A stretch of 64,000 nt of DNA from Saprospiraceae bacterium (GTDB lineage: Bacteria > Bacteroidota > Bacteroidia > Chitinophagales > Saprospiraceae): the NCBI GenBank assembly GCA_016715985.1, contig JADJXD010000001.1, forward strand, positions 2,790,001 through 2,854,000. Direction: 5' to 3'. Below the pieces are notes generated by a model, which was given only the letters and a program-made list of their open reading frames with translations, searched no databases and was not told where the DNA came from. Numbering within the stretch: the stretch's first letter is position 1; the number at the start of each line of letters is the position of its first letter. The position numbers and the translations under genes are program-made. This document shows, one piece after another, positions 1 to 8,866 of this stretch.

Positions 1-1
1 T

Positions 2-2413
2 TATTTTAAAAATTACAAAAACCACAATCTGAAAGGAGCATTAATCAGTATGATCGCAGGTGTAGGTGCAATCATTTTTGTCATGAAAATTGTCATAGTG
101 GGTATTCCGACTTTATGGCAAAAGTTGGAATTATTTATGGTCAATAGTTTGGGGATGCCTTTTCATTCCGGTTTAATTCCTACCATTCTGATTGTGGGTG
201 CTATCGCTTATTTTGTTTTGAAATATGCAAATACCAAAGGCAATCAGTTATTACAGACTATGGCTGTTGCGGCAGTATTGACCACGGTGGCATTTTCTGT
301 AATTGGCGTTGTAGTTATCAGAGCTAATGCAGATACCCCCGTCAATATGAATGTGCCCGGCGACGCTATGAGGTTACTTCCATATCTCAACAGAGAACAA
401 TATGGCGAGAGGGCTTTGGTTAGAGGCCCACATTACGATGCAAGACCAAAGGATCTTAAAAGAACGGACAGATATGGCAGAGTTGGCAAAAAATATGTAA
501 TTACAGATGAGAAATTTGACTACATCTATGATAATAAGGACAAAATGTTATTCCCGAGAATAGGACATTCTGAGCAGGGAAGACCGGAATTACACAAAAT
601 GTGGCGTGAGACACTCAATGGAAGCAGCAAGGGGACGCCGGGAATGGGATATAACCTTCAGTTTCTCCTCCATTATCAGATCAATTGGATGTATGTTCGA
701 TATTTTATGTGGAATTTTGTAGGTAAACAGAACGGTGAACAGGGATACTATCCCTGGGATAAAAGAAGTGGACATTGGTTGTCCGGTATAAAACCCATTG
801 ATGAAGCGAGACTTTATAAAGAAGACAATCTGCCCGAAACTATGAAATTTGATCAGGCTAGAAATACCTATTATTTCTTACCTTTGATTTTTGGTATTCT
901 GGGGATGATATTCCATTTTATGAAAAGGAAAAAAGATTTTGCCACACTTTTTGTTCTTTTCATAATTACTGGAATAGGTATTATAATTTATTCTAACCAA
1001 CCTCCGAATGAACCAAGAGAAAGAGATTATGTACTTGTCGGATCTTTTATGACATTTTGTATATGGATCGGTATGGGCGTTCTGGCATTATATAAAGTTT
1101 TGTCTGACAAAATAAGTACTGTGCCGGCATCTTTTATAGCAGGTTTATTGGTTTTGTCAGCACCACTTATAATGGGTTTTCAAAACTTTGATGACCATTC
1201 CAGAAAAGAACATTATGCATCAAGAGACTACGCATCTAATTTTTTGAATAGTGTCCGACCCAATTCGATAATTTTTACCTATGGTGATAATGACACTTAC
1301 CCATTGTGGTATGCACAGGAAGTAGAGGGTATCAGACGGGATGTACGGGTAGTAAACCTGAGTTTGATAGCTGTGGACTGGTATATTAATAAATTGAGAA
1401 ATAAGGTCAATGACTCAGCTCCAATAAAACTCTCTCTCAGCGAAGATGATTATAGAGGGAAAAACCGAAATCAGATATTTTTTGCAAATCCGGATGGTGA
1501 AGACCTAAACCGTCCAATAAATATTTTTGAATCTTTCAGGATGATGAAAGATCCAAGATATACTTATAAAGGTCAGACTTTTGTCACCAGTAAAAAGTTT
1601 TTCTTGCCGGTGGACCGCGAAAAATATCTTGCAATGGGTATTCAGACAAACATTGACTCATCGGAATGGGCACAATTTATAGAGTTTAATTTTCCTGAGA
1701 GTGCTGAGTACATTACGAAGGATGATTTAGCTGTGATGGATGTAATTGCTTCTAATTTTTATGACAGACCGATTTATTTTGCAATTACCTGCCAGGCCGG
1801 AAAATTATTGGGTTTAAATAATTATGTCGAAATGGAGGGATTGGGTCTGCGAATTTCTCCTACAAAAGTTAGGGTAAAATCTCAACTTCCAAGTATTTAT
1901 GGATACGGCGATATCGATGCCGATGTAACTTATGAGAATATTATGACCAAATGGAAGTGGGGCAATTTTGACAAAAAACGGCTTTTTGTGGACAGAAGCT
2001 ATATGGCAGAAGTACAGGCAATGAAACTCACCATGCTCAGAGCGGCTATTGAATTAGACAGAATGGGAGATAAGAAACGGGCAGGTGATATGGCAAAAAA
2101 ATATTTTGAAGCATTCCCTCATATGAATTTCCCTTATGACTCAGGTATTATGCCTTTTATCAATGTCCTTGTCAACACCAATGATTATGATGAAGTCAAA
2201 AAACAGTTGAGGATTCTGGCAGAAGAAACAAGACAGTACATTAATTTTTATGATTCTCAGACAAATAATGACATAGTGTTGAATTTCAGACAGGATTATG
2301 ATTACAGATTGACAGCTGCGAGAGATATCATTGAGGTAGCAGGTAAAGTTGAAGATCCGGCATTCCTGAAGGAAATGGAAGAGATTGTTGGGCCCATTTT
2401 GGCAAATAATTAA
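2..2413 (+). CDS. DUF2723 membrane protein, 5'-truncated by the window edge
   Basis: C-terminal part of a DUF2723 family protein (annotated as glycosyltransferase family 117 / protein O-mannosyltransferase-like), an integral membrane family of about 1000 residues common in Bacteroidota. The reading frame is open from base 2 through the first ATG at 50 with no stop, so the gene begins outside the window and the ATG at 50 is an internal methionine. Visible parts: hydrophobic segments just after the edge, further membrane helices around residues 270-380 counted from the ATG at 50, then a soluble C-terminal half containing the family-typical stretch GDNDTYPLWYAQEVEG. rpiB follows after 13 bp and is probably co-transcribed. 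Family assignment is firm; the glycosyl-transfer role is inferred from the family only. Confidence 0.88.
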   Translation, partial: YFKNYKNHNLKGALISMIAGVGAIIFVMKIVIVGIPTLWQKLELFMVNSLGMPFHSGLIPTILIVGAIAYFVLKYANTKGNQLLQTMAVAAVLTTVAFSVIGVVVIRANADTPVNMNVPGDAMRLLPYLNREQYGERALVRGPHYDARPKDLKRTDRYGRVGKKYVITDEKFDYIYDNKDKMLFPRIGHSEQGRPELHKMWRETLNGSSKGTPGMGYNLQFLLHYQINWMYVRYFMWNFVGKQNGEQGYYPWDKRSGHWLSGIKPIDEARLYKEDNLPETMKFDQARNTYYFLPLIFGILGMIFHFMKRKKDFATLFVLFIITGIGIIIYSNQPPNEPRERDYVLVGSFMTFCIWIGMGVLALYKVLSDKISTVPASFIAGLLVLSAPLIMGFQNFDDHSRKEHYASRDYASNFLNSVRPNSIIFTYGDNDTYPLWYAQEVEGIRRDVRVVNLSLIAVDWYINKLRNKVNDSAPIKLSLSEDDYRGKNRNQIFFANPDGEDLNRPINIFESFRMMKDPRYTYKGQTFVTSKKFFLPVDREKYLAMGIQTNIDSSEWAQFIEFNFPESAEYITKDDLAVMDVIASNFYDRPIYFAITCQAGKLLGLNNYVEMEGLGLRISPTKVRVKSQLPSIYGYGDIDADVTYENIMTKWKWGNFDKKRLFVDRSYMAEVQAMKLTMLRAAIELDRMGDKKRAGDMAKKYFEAFPHMNFPYDSGIMPFINVLVNTNDYDEVKKQLRILAEETRQYINFYDSQTNNDIVLNFRQDYDYRLTAARDIIEVAGKVEDPAFLKEMEEIVGPILANN

Positions 2414-2426
2414 AATCCTTCAATCT

Positions 2427-2849
2427 ATGACGATAGCAATTGGTGGTGACCATGCAGGTTTTTTATACAAAAGCGACTTAAATAAGATGTTGCAGAAGTC
2501 AGGATATGCTGTATTGGATTTTGGTGCATTTACAGATTCGTCTGTAGATTATCCTGATTTTGCACATCCTGTTGCAGAAGCCGTACTTTCCGGAAAGGCA
2601 GAATTTGGTATTTTAATATGTGGAAGTGGAAACGGAGTATGTATGACGGCCAATAAACATCAGGGCATAAGAGCTGCTCTATGCTGGAATAAATCAATTG
2701 TTACTTTAGCAAGACTTCATAATAATGCAAATATCTTATGCCTTCCAGCCAGATTTATAAGCCTTCACATGGCAAAGAGTCTCGTAAAATTATTTTTGCA
2801 CACTGATTTTGAAGGAGGCAGGCATCAGAAAAGAGTCAATAAGATTTAG
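2427..2849 (+). CDS. rpiB: Ribose 5-phosphate isomerase B (RpiB/LacAB family)
   Basis: Interconverts ribose 5-phosphate and ribulose 5-phosphate in the cytoplasmic pentose phosphate pathway. The 140-residue product begins MTIAIGGDHAGF, the family's N-terminal phosphate-site signature, and contains the active-site segment ICGSGNGVCMTANK around residues 64-80. The cysteine before GSGNG and the downstream histidine are as expected for RpiB. An upstream in-frame ATG at 2385 lies inside the preceding gene and adds residues foreign to the family, so the ATG at 2427 was chosen. The length matches the usual 140-150 residues. The 13-bp gap suggests transcription from the upstream DUF2723 gene. Confidence 0.93.
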   Translation: MTIAIGGDHAGFLYKSDLNKMLQKSGYAVLDFGAFTDSSVDYPDFAHPVAEAVLSGKAEFGILICGSGNGVCMTANKHQGIRAALCWNKSIVTLARLHNNANILCLPARFISLHMAKSLVKLFLHTDFEGGRHQKRVNKI

Positions 2850-2965
2850 CAATGTTAAAGCTTGTTTAAAATTCCTTTAGTTTGTGACTGTAAATACACT
2901 GTAGTTGTTTTGACTTGAATGTTTTTAAAAATATTTTTTAATAAATTGAAAATAACCAAAAATTG

Positions 2966-4588
2966 ATGAATAAATTAGTTCTGTTTTTCCTTTTCACATT
3001 TGCTGTTTATAATACAGAAGCACAATATATTTCTTCTATCTCAGTTCCGGATAAGACCGTTCCGGTCGTTGTGGATGAGAATGATAAAGCCTACAGATTT
3101 TCTAAAAGTATCAATGCTTCGGACTTGCGGGCACATCTCGAATTCATAGCATCAGATTCATTGCAAGGGAGAGAAACTGGTCAGCCCGGAATCGAACTCG
3201 CCGCTTCTTACATTACAAATCATTTAAGGAACCTCGGCATACAAACTTTCAAAGGCTACCGGAACTACAGACAGCCTGTTGCTTTTACATACTCAAAATG
3301 GATAGACACTGATATCTATATTTATGGTGAACGATACAGGCATTTGTGGGATTATCTTGCATTTCCTACTAAAAATAATAATGCACCTTTGATACAGGAT
3401 AAAGAAGTAATTTTTATGGGATATGGAATAGAAGACGCGAAATACAACGACTATAAAGGTAAAAATGTAGAGGGCAAAATTATAATGATCAACAGAGGTG
3501 AACCAATGAAAAAGGACAGTTCATCATATATTACAGGATCGAGGGAATTATCTGACTGGAGTAACGATGATATGGAAAAAAAATTAATGTTGGCCAAAGA
3601 AAAAGGTGCCAAAATGGTACTGATTATCGAAAATGATATTAAAAAAATGCTTGAGCAAAACAGGAGAAAAATTCTGGGAGTAGCGCTGGAGCTGGGTGAC
3701 AAAAAGAACGATACTCTTAATTATCCGAATCATTGTTATATTTCAAGTACGATAGCTAAAAAGATTATCGGCCAAAATGAAAAAAAGATCATTGATGCAA
3801 GAAAAAAAATGGCAAAAGGGAAACCTGTTACAGTAGTTTTGCCGACAGATTTCATCGCGAATTTAAGTAAGGAAATTACAGTTTTGAAAGGAGATAATAT
3901 AATAGGTTATATAGAAGGTTGGGCTAAGAAGGATGAATATGTTATTGTTTCAGCACATTATGACCATTTGGGAATGAGAGGCGATGATATTTTTAATGGA
4001 GCGGACGATAATGGTTCCGGTACAGTGACATTACTTGAGCTGGCACAAGCTGTCCAACAAGCAGTTTTGGAAGGCTTTAGACCTGAAAGAAATATTGTTT
4101 TTATGTGGTTTACAGGAGAAGAGAAGGGTTTGTTAGGTTCTGAATATTACAGCAAAAACCCAGTTATACCTTTGGAACAAACTATTGCCAACATTAATGT
4201 TGATATGGTGGGCCGTGTAGATGAGCTATACAAAGACAATCTGGAATATACATACGTAATTGGCTCAGACAGACTCAGTTCGGATTTACATAAGATCAAT
4301 GAAGAAGTAAACCAAAAATATTCTCAGTTGACAATGGATTATACATACAATGCAGAAGACGACCCTAATATGTATTATTTCCGTTCTGATCATTACAACT
4401 TTGCTAAAAACGGGGTTCCTTCTATCTTCTTCTTCAGTGGAATACATCCTGACTATCACCGCCCTTCTGATACGGTTGAGAAAATCAACTTTAACAAAAT
4501 GGAAAAAGTGGGCAGACATATTTTCCATGTTTTATGGGAACTGGCAAACCGACCGGACAGGATTAGAGTGGATGGGGAGATTAAGTAG
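2966..4588 (+). CDS. Secreted M28 family zinc aminopeptidase
   Basis: Exported di-zinc exopeptidase of family M28. The start is the ATG at 2966 (a TTG lies immediately before it). A signal peptide covers residues 1-20, ending near TEAQ. A protease-associated-type insert spans roughly residues 120-290, with the M28 domain behind it. Metal ligands are visible in order: SAHYDHLG (His near 331, Asp near 333), GADDNGSG (bridging Asp), WFTGEEKGLLGS (catalytic Glu and ligand Glu), NVDMVGR (Asp), and the late His in IHPDYHRPSDT. All ligands are present, so it should be active in the periplasm or outside the cell. No C-terminal sorting domain is seen. The substrate cannot be read from the sequence. 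Confidence 0.92.
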   Translation: MNKLVLFFLFTFAVYNTEAQYISSISVPDKTVPVVVDENDKAYRFSKSINASDLRAHLEFIASDSLQGRETGQPGIELAASYITNHLRNLGIQTFKGYRNYRQPVAFTYSKWIDTDIYIYGERYRHLWDYLAFPTKNNNAPLIQDKEVIFMGYGIEDAKYNDYKGKNVEGKIIMINRGEPMKKDSSSYITGSRELSDWSNDDMEKKLMLAKEKGAKMVLIIENDIKKMLEQNRRKILGVALELGDKKNDTLNYPNHCYISSTIAKKIIGQNEKKIIDARKKMAKGKPVTVVLPTDFIANLSKEITVLKGDNIIGYIEGWAKKDEYVIVSAHYDHLGMRGDDIFNGADDNGSGTVTLLELAQAVQQAVLEGFRPERNIVFMWFTGEEKGLLGSEYYSKNPVIPLEQTIANINVDMVGRVDELYKDNLEYTYVIGSDRLSSDLHKINEEVNQKYSQLTMDYTYNAEDDPNMYYFRSDHYNFAKNGVPSIFFFSGIHPDYHRPSDTVEKINFNKMEKVGRHIFHVLWELANRPDRIRVDGEIK

Positions 4589-4734
4589 AAATTCTTTTCT
4601 ACATATTGACTATAAGTGTAGTTTTACTGATGTTAAAGCTACGTATTCTCAGTCCATTTTAACCAATAATCACTCGCTGATCAGCACAGAGTAAAATTAT
4701 ATCGTGAAATTATTCAGGATCTCAATTGATTAAT

Positions 4735-4742
4735 TATCTTTG
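4735..4742 (+). promoter_or_regulatory. Bacteroidota -7 promoter box for the amidohydrolase
   Basis: TATCTTTG matches the Bacteroidota sigma-ABfr -7 consensus TAnnTTTG and lies 35 bp before the ATG at 4777. No clear -33 TTG element was found at the usual spacing. Confidence 0.55.
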
Positions 4743-4776
4743 AAGGAATGATTTATTCACATATAAATTTTATAAA

Positions 4777-6057
4777 ATGTCCAACCGAATTTTTTTTCTA
4801 TTGCTTTTCCTGATTTCTGCTGCTCTACTCAGAGGACAACAGACTATCATCCATTGCGGAAAGTTTATTGATGTGGACAATGGTTCAGTATCAGAAAAAG
4901 TGAGTATCGTAGTTATTGACGGCTTTATCAGGAGAATTGAACAAGGATATATTCCGGTTACGATGGCGGATAAATTGATTGATTTGAAAAACAAAACGGT
5001 TATGCCGGGTTTGATGGATATGCATGTCCATATCGAAAGCGAATCCAACCCCAAAAGATACGAAGAGACATTCAGAGAGAATGAAAGTTATGTTGCACTG
5101 AAAGCAACCCAATATTGTGAAAAGACGTTGATGGCCGGTTTTACAACGGTCAGAGATTTGGGAGGTTCAGGAGTAAATGTATCTTTGAGAGAAGCTATCA
5201 AAAACGGTTTTGTCAAAGGACCCAAAATTCTGACCTGCGAAAAATCAATTGCAACGACCGGAGGACATGCTGATCCTACCAACGGTGTCAGGGATAATCT
5301 TAAAGGAGACCCGGGCCCTAAAGAAGGAGTTATCAATAGTCCCGAAGATGCTGCTAAAGCAGTGAGGCAACGATACAAAAACGGTGCAGATTGTATTAAA
5401 ATAACTTCTACAGGTGGTGTGCTTAGTGTGGCCAATGACGGAAGCAGCCCTCAGTTTACTATTGAAGAAATTGAAGCAATCGTTAAAGCTGCAAATGATT
5501 ATAACTTTGTGACGGCTGCACATGCGCATGGGGCTGAAGGAATACGAAGGGCTGTTCTTGGAGGCATCAATAGTATCGAACATGGCACTTTTATGACGGA
5601 AGAAATTATGGATCTGATGTTAGAAAAGGGAACGTATTATGTGCCGACGATTTCTGCCGGGAAATTTGTCGTCGAAAAAGCAAAAGTTCCAAACTTTTAC
5701 CCGAAAATTATAGCTCAAAAGGCATTGGAAGTAGGTCCGCAGATTCAGGAAACATTTGCTAAAGCATATAAAAAAGGAGTTAAAATAGCCTTTGGTACGG
5801 ATACCGGAGTAAGTCTTCACGGTGATAATGCAAAGGAATTTATATATATGACTGAAGCAGGTATGTCGCCAATGGAAGCTATTGTTTCTGCAACTAAAAA
5901 TGCTGCTCAACTGATGCGTATATATCAAAAAACCGGCAGTTTGAATGTTGGCAAAGCAGCAGATATCATTGCTGTTGATGAGGATCCTATTAAAAATATT
6001 TCTACGATGCTGAATGTTACTTTTGTAATGAAGGACGGAGTGGTTTATAAAAATTAA
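4777..6057 (+). CDS. Exported metal-dependent amidohydrolase (imidazolonepropionase-like)
   Basis: A 426-residue amidohydrolase-superfamily protein with a signal peptide (residues 1-21, ending near LRGQ). The TIM-barrel metal-site motifs run in order: MDMHVHIES (HxH), KITSTGG with the candidate carbamylated lysine, HAHG, SIEHGT, and FGTDTG with the late metal-binding Asp. This set is typical of the imidazolonepropionase-like/Xaa-Pro dipeptidase branch of exported amidohydrolases, which act on N-acyl or dipeptide-like substrates. The exact substrate is not predictable. The lipoprotein gene follows after 1 bp, so the two are probably co-transcribed. Confidence 0.9.
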   Translation: MSNRIFFLLLFLISAALLRGQQTIIHCGKFIDVDNGSVSEKVSIVVIDGFIRRIEQGYIPVTMADKLIDLKNKTVMPGLMDMHVHIESESNPKRYEETFRENESYVALKATQYCEKTLMAGFTTVRDLGGSGVNVSLREAIKNGFVKGPKILTCEKSIATTGGHADPTNGVRDNLKGDPGPKEGVINSPEDAAKAVRQRYKNGADCIKITSTGGVLSVANDGSSPQFTIEEIEAIVKAANDYNFVTAAHAHGAEGIRRAVLGGINSIEHGTFMTEEIMDLMLEKGTYYVPTISAGKFVVEKAKVPNFYPKIIAQKALEVGPQIQETFAKAYKKGVKIAFGTDTGVSLHGDNAKEFIYMTEAGMSPMEAIVSATKNAAQLMRIYQKTGSLNVGKAADIIAVDEDPIKNISTMLNVTFVMKDGVVYKN

Positions 6058-6058
6058 T

Positions 6059-6715
6059 ATGACAAGTAATTTTAAAATATTTATAATGAATAATGTGTAC
6101 TTCAGAATAGCTTCTTTTATCCTGTTTATTTCTCTTATTTTTGGGTGTAAGAAAGAAAATCAAACTATTTCTAATGGTTCAGACACTAAAGAAATATCAT
6201 ACGATTCACTACAAAAAGTTTTCTGGACTGAGCTTCAAAATCTTTGCGGAAATGTTTACACCGGCAGTATTATAGCCGGACCGGAAAACGATACTGTCTT
6301 CGCTGGAAAAAATTTGGTCATGCATATCAGAAATTGTAATGACACGATAATCAGAATTCCTTTTTTTGTTGGTGAAGACAGTTCGAGAACATGGGTTTTA
6401 ACATTAAAAGAAAGCGGGATTTTATTGAAGCATGATCACCGTCACGTAGATGGAACGTCTGATAAAATTACAATGTATGGCGGCCAGACATCCAATTCCG
6501 GGTCATCCGAAATACAGATTTTTCCGGCTGATCCGGAGACAGCCGAGTTACTACCTGTTGCAATTGGTAATGTATGGTGGATAGAATTAAAGCCAGATGT
6601 TCATTTTACTTATAATTTGAGAAGAGTAAATACGGACAGGTATTTTTCAGTAAAATTTGATTTGAGTAATCCGGTCACAGAAATTCCGGGTCTGCCGTGG
6701 GGATGGAAAGATTAG
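6059..6715 (+). CDS. Conserved lipoprotein with an HDHRHVDG motif, function unknown
   Basis: The N-terminal hydrophobic segment ends in a lipobox (LIFGC), predicting a lipid-anchored envelope protein of about 190 mature residues. Two starts are possible. The ATG at 6059 follows the previous stop by 1 bp; the ATG at 6086 gives a more compact signal peptide. The mature part contains a striking LKHDHRHVDG segment near residues 122-131, followed by KITMYGGQT. The histidine cluster could bind metal, but no domain with a known function is recognised. Probably co-transcribed with the amidohydrolase upstream. Confidence 0.75.
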   Translation: MTSNFKIFIMNNVYFRIASFILFISLIFGCKKENQTISNGSDTKEISYDSLQKVFWTELQNLCGNVYTGSIIAGPENDTVFAGKNLVMHIRNCNDTIIRIPFFVGEDSSRTWVLTLKESGILLKHDHRHVDGTSDKITMYGGQTSNSGSSEIQIFPADPETAELLPVAIGNVWWIELKPDVHFTYNLRRVNTDRYFSVKFDLSNPVTEIPGLPWGWKD

Positions 6716-6722
6716 TATAAAT

Positions 6723-7829
6723 TTAAGTAAATGCACAATCTCCATCACCATCCTGAATTTCAGGTTTTTGGCCATTTGATATATGGTGCAATTTCTGTGA
6801 AATAAGATATGGTCTGTTAACTTCCCTTTTTAGCCAGGCCGTTTTACTTTTTTTAATCAAAAACGCAGCTATATTTTCCTGATATGTTGTAAAAGTATGG
6901 ACCCTAAGTTTGATCATCATGTACTCTATAACTTCTTTCACCATCTCAAGATTATTCTTATGAAAACAATAGGGCATTTTTAGATGTCCTTTGATATTTG
7001 TAAAAATGAAAAACCCTTCCAATTTTCCCTGACTATTTCGGACTTTTAGTGCATAATTACAAAATTGAGAAGCACCTGAGGTAAAATGATATTTTTGAGA
7101 CATCTGATCAGGTTCCGGCATATTCAGTACCCATGGAAATTGAAGTATCCAGTTGATTTCATTCAGATTTCTTTTAAATAAATGTTGTTCATTGTGTTGC
7201 AGTATAAATTGTCTGATTTCTTCATCGGCCTGACTAACAAACTCTAAGGAATGATTTTTAATTTGTGGATTGTAAAAAAGGAAACGAATATCAAAAATTG
7301 AATTAATCAGCCTGTCTTTAAATTTTAAAAGTGATTTGGTTTTTTGAAAGAAAGTATGTTTTGGTGGTAATATACTTTCAAACGAAGCCCTGTTGTATAA
7401 TCGTACCCCGGTTTGTAAAGTTAGCACCTGAAATAAATCACTTTTTTCATAAAGGCTTCCTGCTGCACCTGTGTATTCTGTCAATATTATGTGACCATCC
7501 CAGACTTCAAAACATTTATGGATTAATGATTGTGCAATTTTTTTTCCTCTGTATTCAGGATGCACCCACAAACAACTCATCCATCCGCAATGCACATATT
7601 TGTCCTGATTTTTATCATAAATATTGTCCGGTAATATGCCAAGATAGCCGGTTAGTACTGTATTAAAATAAGTGCAAATCAAAATTACATCTGTATCATT
7701 TGCATGTGGATTACTTATTTGTGACTTTGCACGATGAATGCTAATGGGTATATGCTCTGATTTATGGTAGATATCAGTGTCAAGCAATTTTATCAGTTCA
7801 TTTTTATTGTAAGTTTTTATCACCATCAT
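6723..7829 (-). CDS. GNAT-type N-acetyltransferase domain protein
   Basis: A 368-residue protein. The N-terminal ~150 residues look like a GNAT fold, with a central LGILPDN strand region and an acetyl-CoA-loop-like stretch (WVHPEYRGKKIAQSLI, around residues 88-103). The C-terminal ~200 residues, also possibly acyltransferase-related, are not assigned. Its start overlaps the end of the deacetylase gene upstream by 4 bp (ATGA), so the two are translationally coupled. Pairing with a polysaccharide deacetylase suggests a role in modifying a glycan or amino sugar, but that is inference from the neighbourhood. Confidence 0.72.
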   Translation of the reverse strand: MMVIKTYNKNELIKLLDTDIYHKSEHIPISIHRAKSQISNPHANDTDVILICTYFNTVLTGYLGILPDNIYDKNQDKYVHCGWMSCLWVHPEYRGKKIAQSLIHKCFEVWDGHIILTEYTGAAGSLYEKSDLFQVLTLQTGVRLYNRASFESILPPKHTFFQKTKSLLKFKDRLINSIFDIRFLFYNPQIKNHSLEFVSQADEEIRQFILQHNEQHLFKRNLNEINWILQFPWVLNMPEPDQMSQKYHFTSGASQFCNYALKVRNSQGKLEGFFIFTNIKGHLKMPYCFHKNNLEMVKEVIEYMMIKLRVHTFTTYQENIAAFLIKKSKTAWLKREVNRPYLISQKLHHISNGQKPEIQDGDGDCAFT

Positions 7830-8863
7830 GATCTTCTGATTGTGTTTCTGCCTGTAAATCCTTTCATCAGATAATAGAGATATTCTGATTTAAGTATTTT
7901 TTCAGCACTTAAATTATTGGATTCCATCGGTATGCGTTGCCAATGATGTGGTGTCCTGTCTTTTTTCAATCCGGATGTTCCAAAGCTAATATCTATAGTA
8001 TTGGTTCCAGAATACAGTTTCTTAAAAAAAGATTGTTTTACACCGGTATCCGTGAAAGGAAAAGCATAATAACGATAGTCTAGATCAAACGTTGATTGAA
8101 CAAAATTCATACTTTCTATTGTTTGTTTTAGCTGTTCTGACTCTTCAATTTCACTAAACAAAGGGTGATCTATACTGTGTGCTCCAAACAAAAAGCCTTT
8201 TTGAATAAGTTCTTCAATTTCGTATTTATTCATATAGGGTTTTACATCAGAAAGATATTGTTCAAAATTACAACCTGTTTTGATTGCAAGTTTATCAATG
8301 GTCCCTTTTTGATGATAACTTAAAGAAAGTAATGGATTTTTCACAGGTAATTTTGCTGCTTCTTCTGCAGATAGACCGGCTTCTTCAAATTTATTTTTAC
8401 TGATATGGATATTTTTATTATTAACATAATCTGTTAAAATACTGGCTTTATATCTGTAGAACATGTCTTTATTTCCTATGAAAGCACTATTCAAAAAACA
8501 AATTGCAGGAATACCCTTTCTGAAAAGTATGGGTGCTATTACTTCATAAAACTCTCTGAGACCATCATCAAAAGTCAGAATAAAAGTATTTTCAGATACC
8601 CGGCCTCCATTAATTATGATAGACTTCAAATCATCAGGCAAAACCGGTTTGTAATATTTTAAAATGAAATCCAAATCTTTTTCGAAGTCTTTTATTGACT
8701 TCACTGGGTATAAGTATCTGAGATGATCCGGCGGAATATCTGATACACAGTGATACAAAGGAATAATAAATTTTTGACCACTACTCTTGATTAAACTGTC
8801 TAAGCTGAAATACTTCAATAAATTACCGGATACTCTAAAGAAAATATTTTTGTACCCGGTCAT
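7826..8863 (-). CDS. Polysaccharide deacetylase (NodB-like) family protein
   Basis: A carbohydrate esterase family 4-type deacetylase of 345 residues without an obvious signal peptide. Motif 1, ILTFDDGLREFY (near residues 95-106), carries the catalytic and metal Asp pair. Motif 2 is GAHSIDHPLF, supplying the HxxxH metal histidines. These predict removal of N-acetyl or O-acetyl groups from a sugar polymer or lipid-linked sugar. It sits between gpmI (3 bp upstream) and the coupled GNAT gene in one minus-strand run. The substrate is unknown. Confidence 0.85.
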   Translation of the reverse strand: MTGYKNIFFRVSGNLLKYFSLDSLIKSSGQKFIIPLYHCVSDIPPDHLRYLYPVKSIKDFEKDLDFILKYYKPVLPDDLKSIIINGGRVSENTFILTFDDGLREFYEVIAPILFRKGIPAICFLNSAFIGNKDMFYRYKASILTDYVNNKNIHISKNKFEEAGLSAEEAAKLPVKNPLLSLSYHQKGTIDKLAIKTGCNFEQYLSDVKPYMNKYEIEELIQKGFLFGAHSIDHPLFSEIEESEQLKQTIESMNFVQSTFDLDYRYYAFPFTDTGVKQSFFKKLYSGTNTIDISFGTSGLKKDRTPHHWQRIPMESNNLSAEKILKSEYLYYLMKGFTGRNTIRRS

Positions 8864-8866
8864 TTT

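Noticed and set aside
50..52. ATG at 50 as the true start of the first gene
   Set aside because: The frame is open to the window edge and the product from this ATG lacks the DUF2723 N-terminal part.
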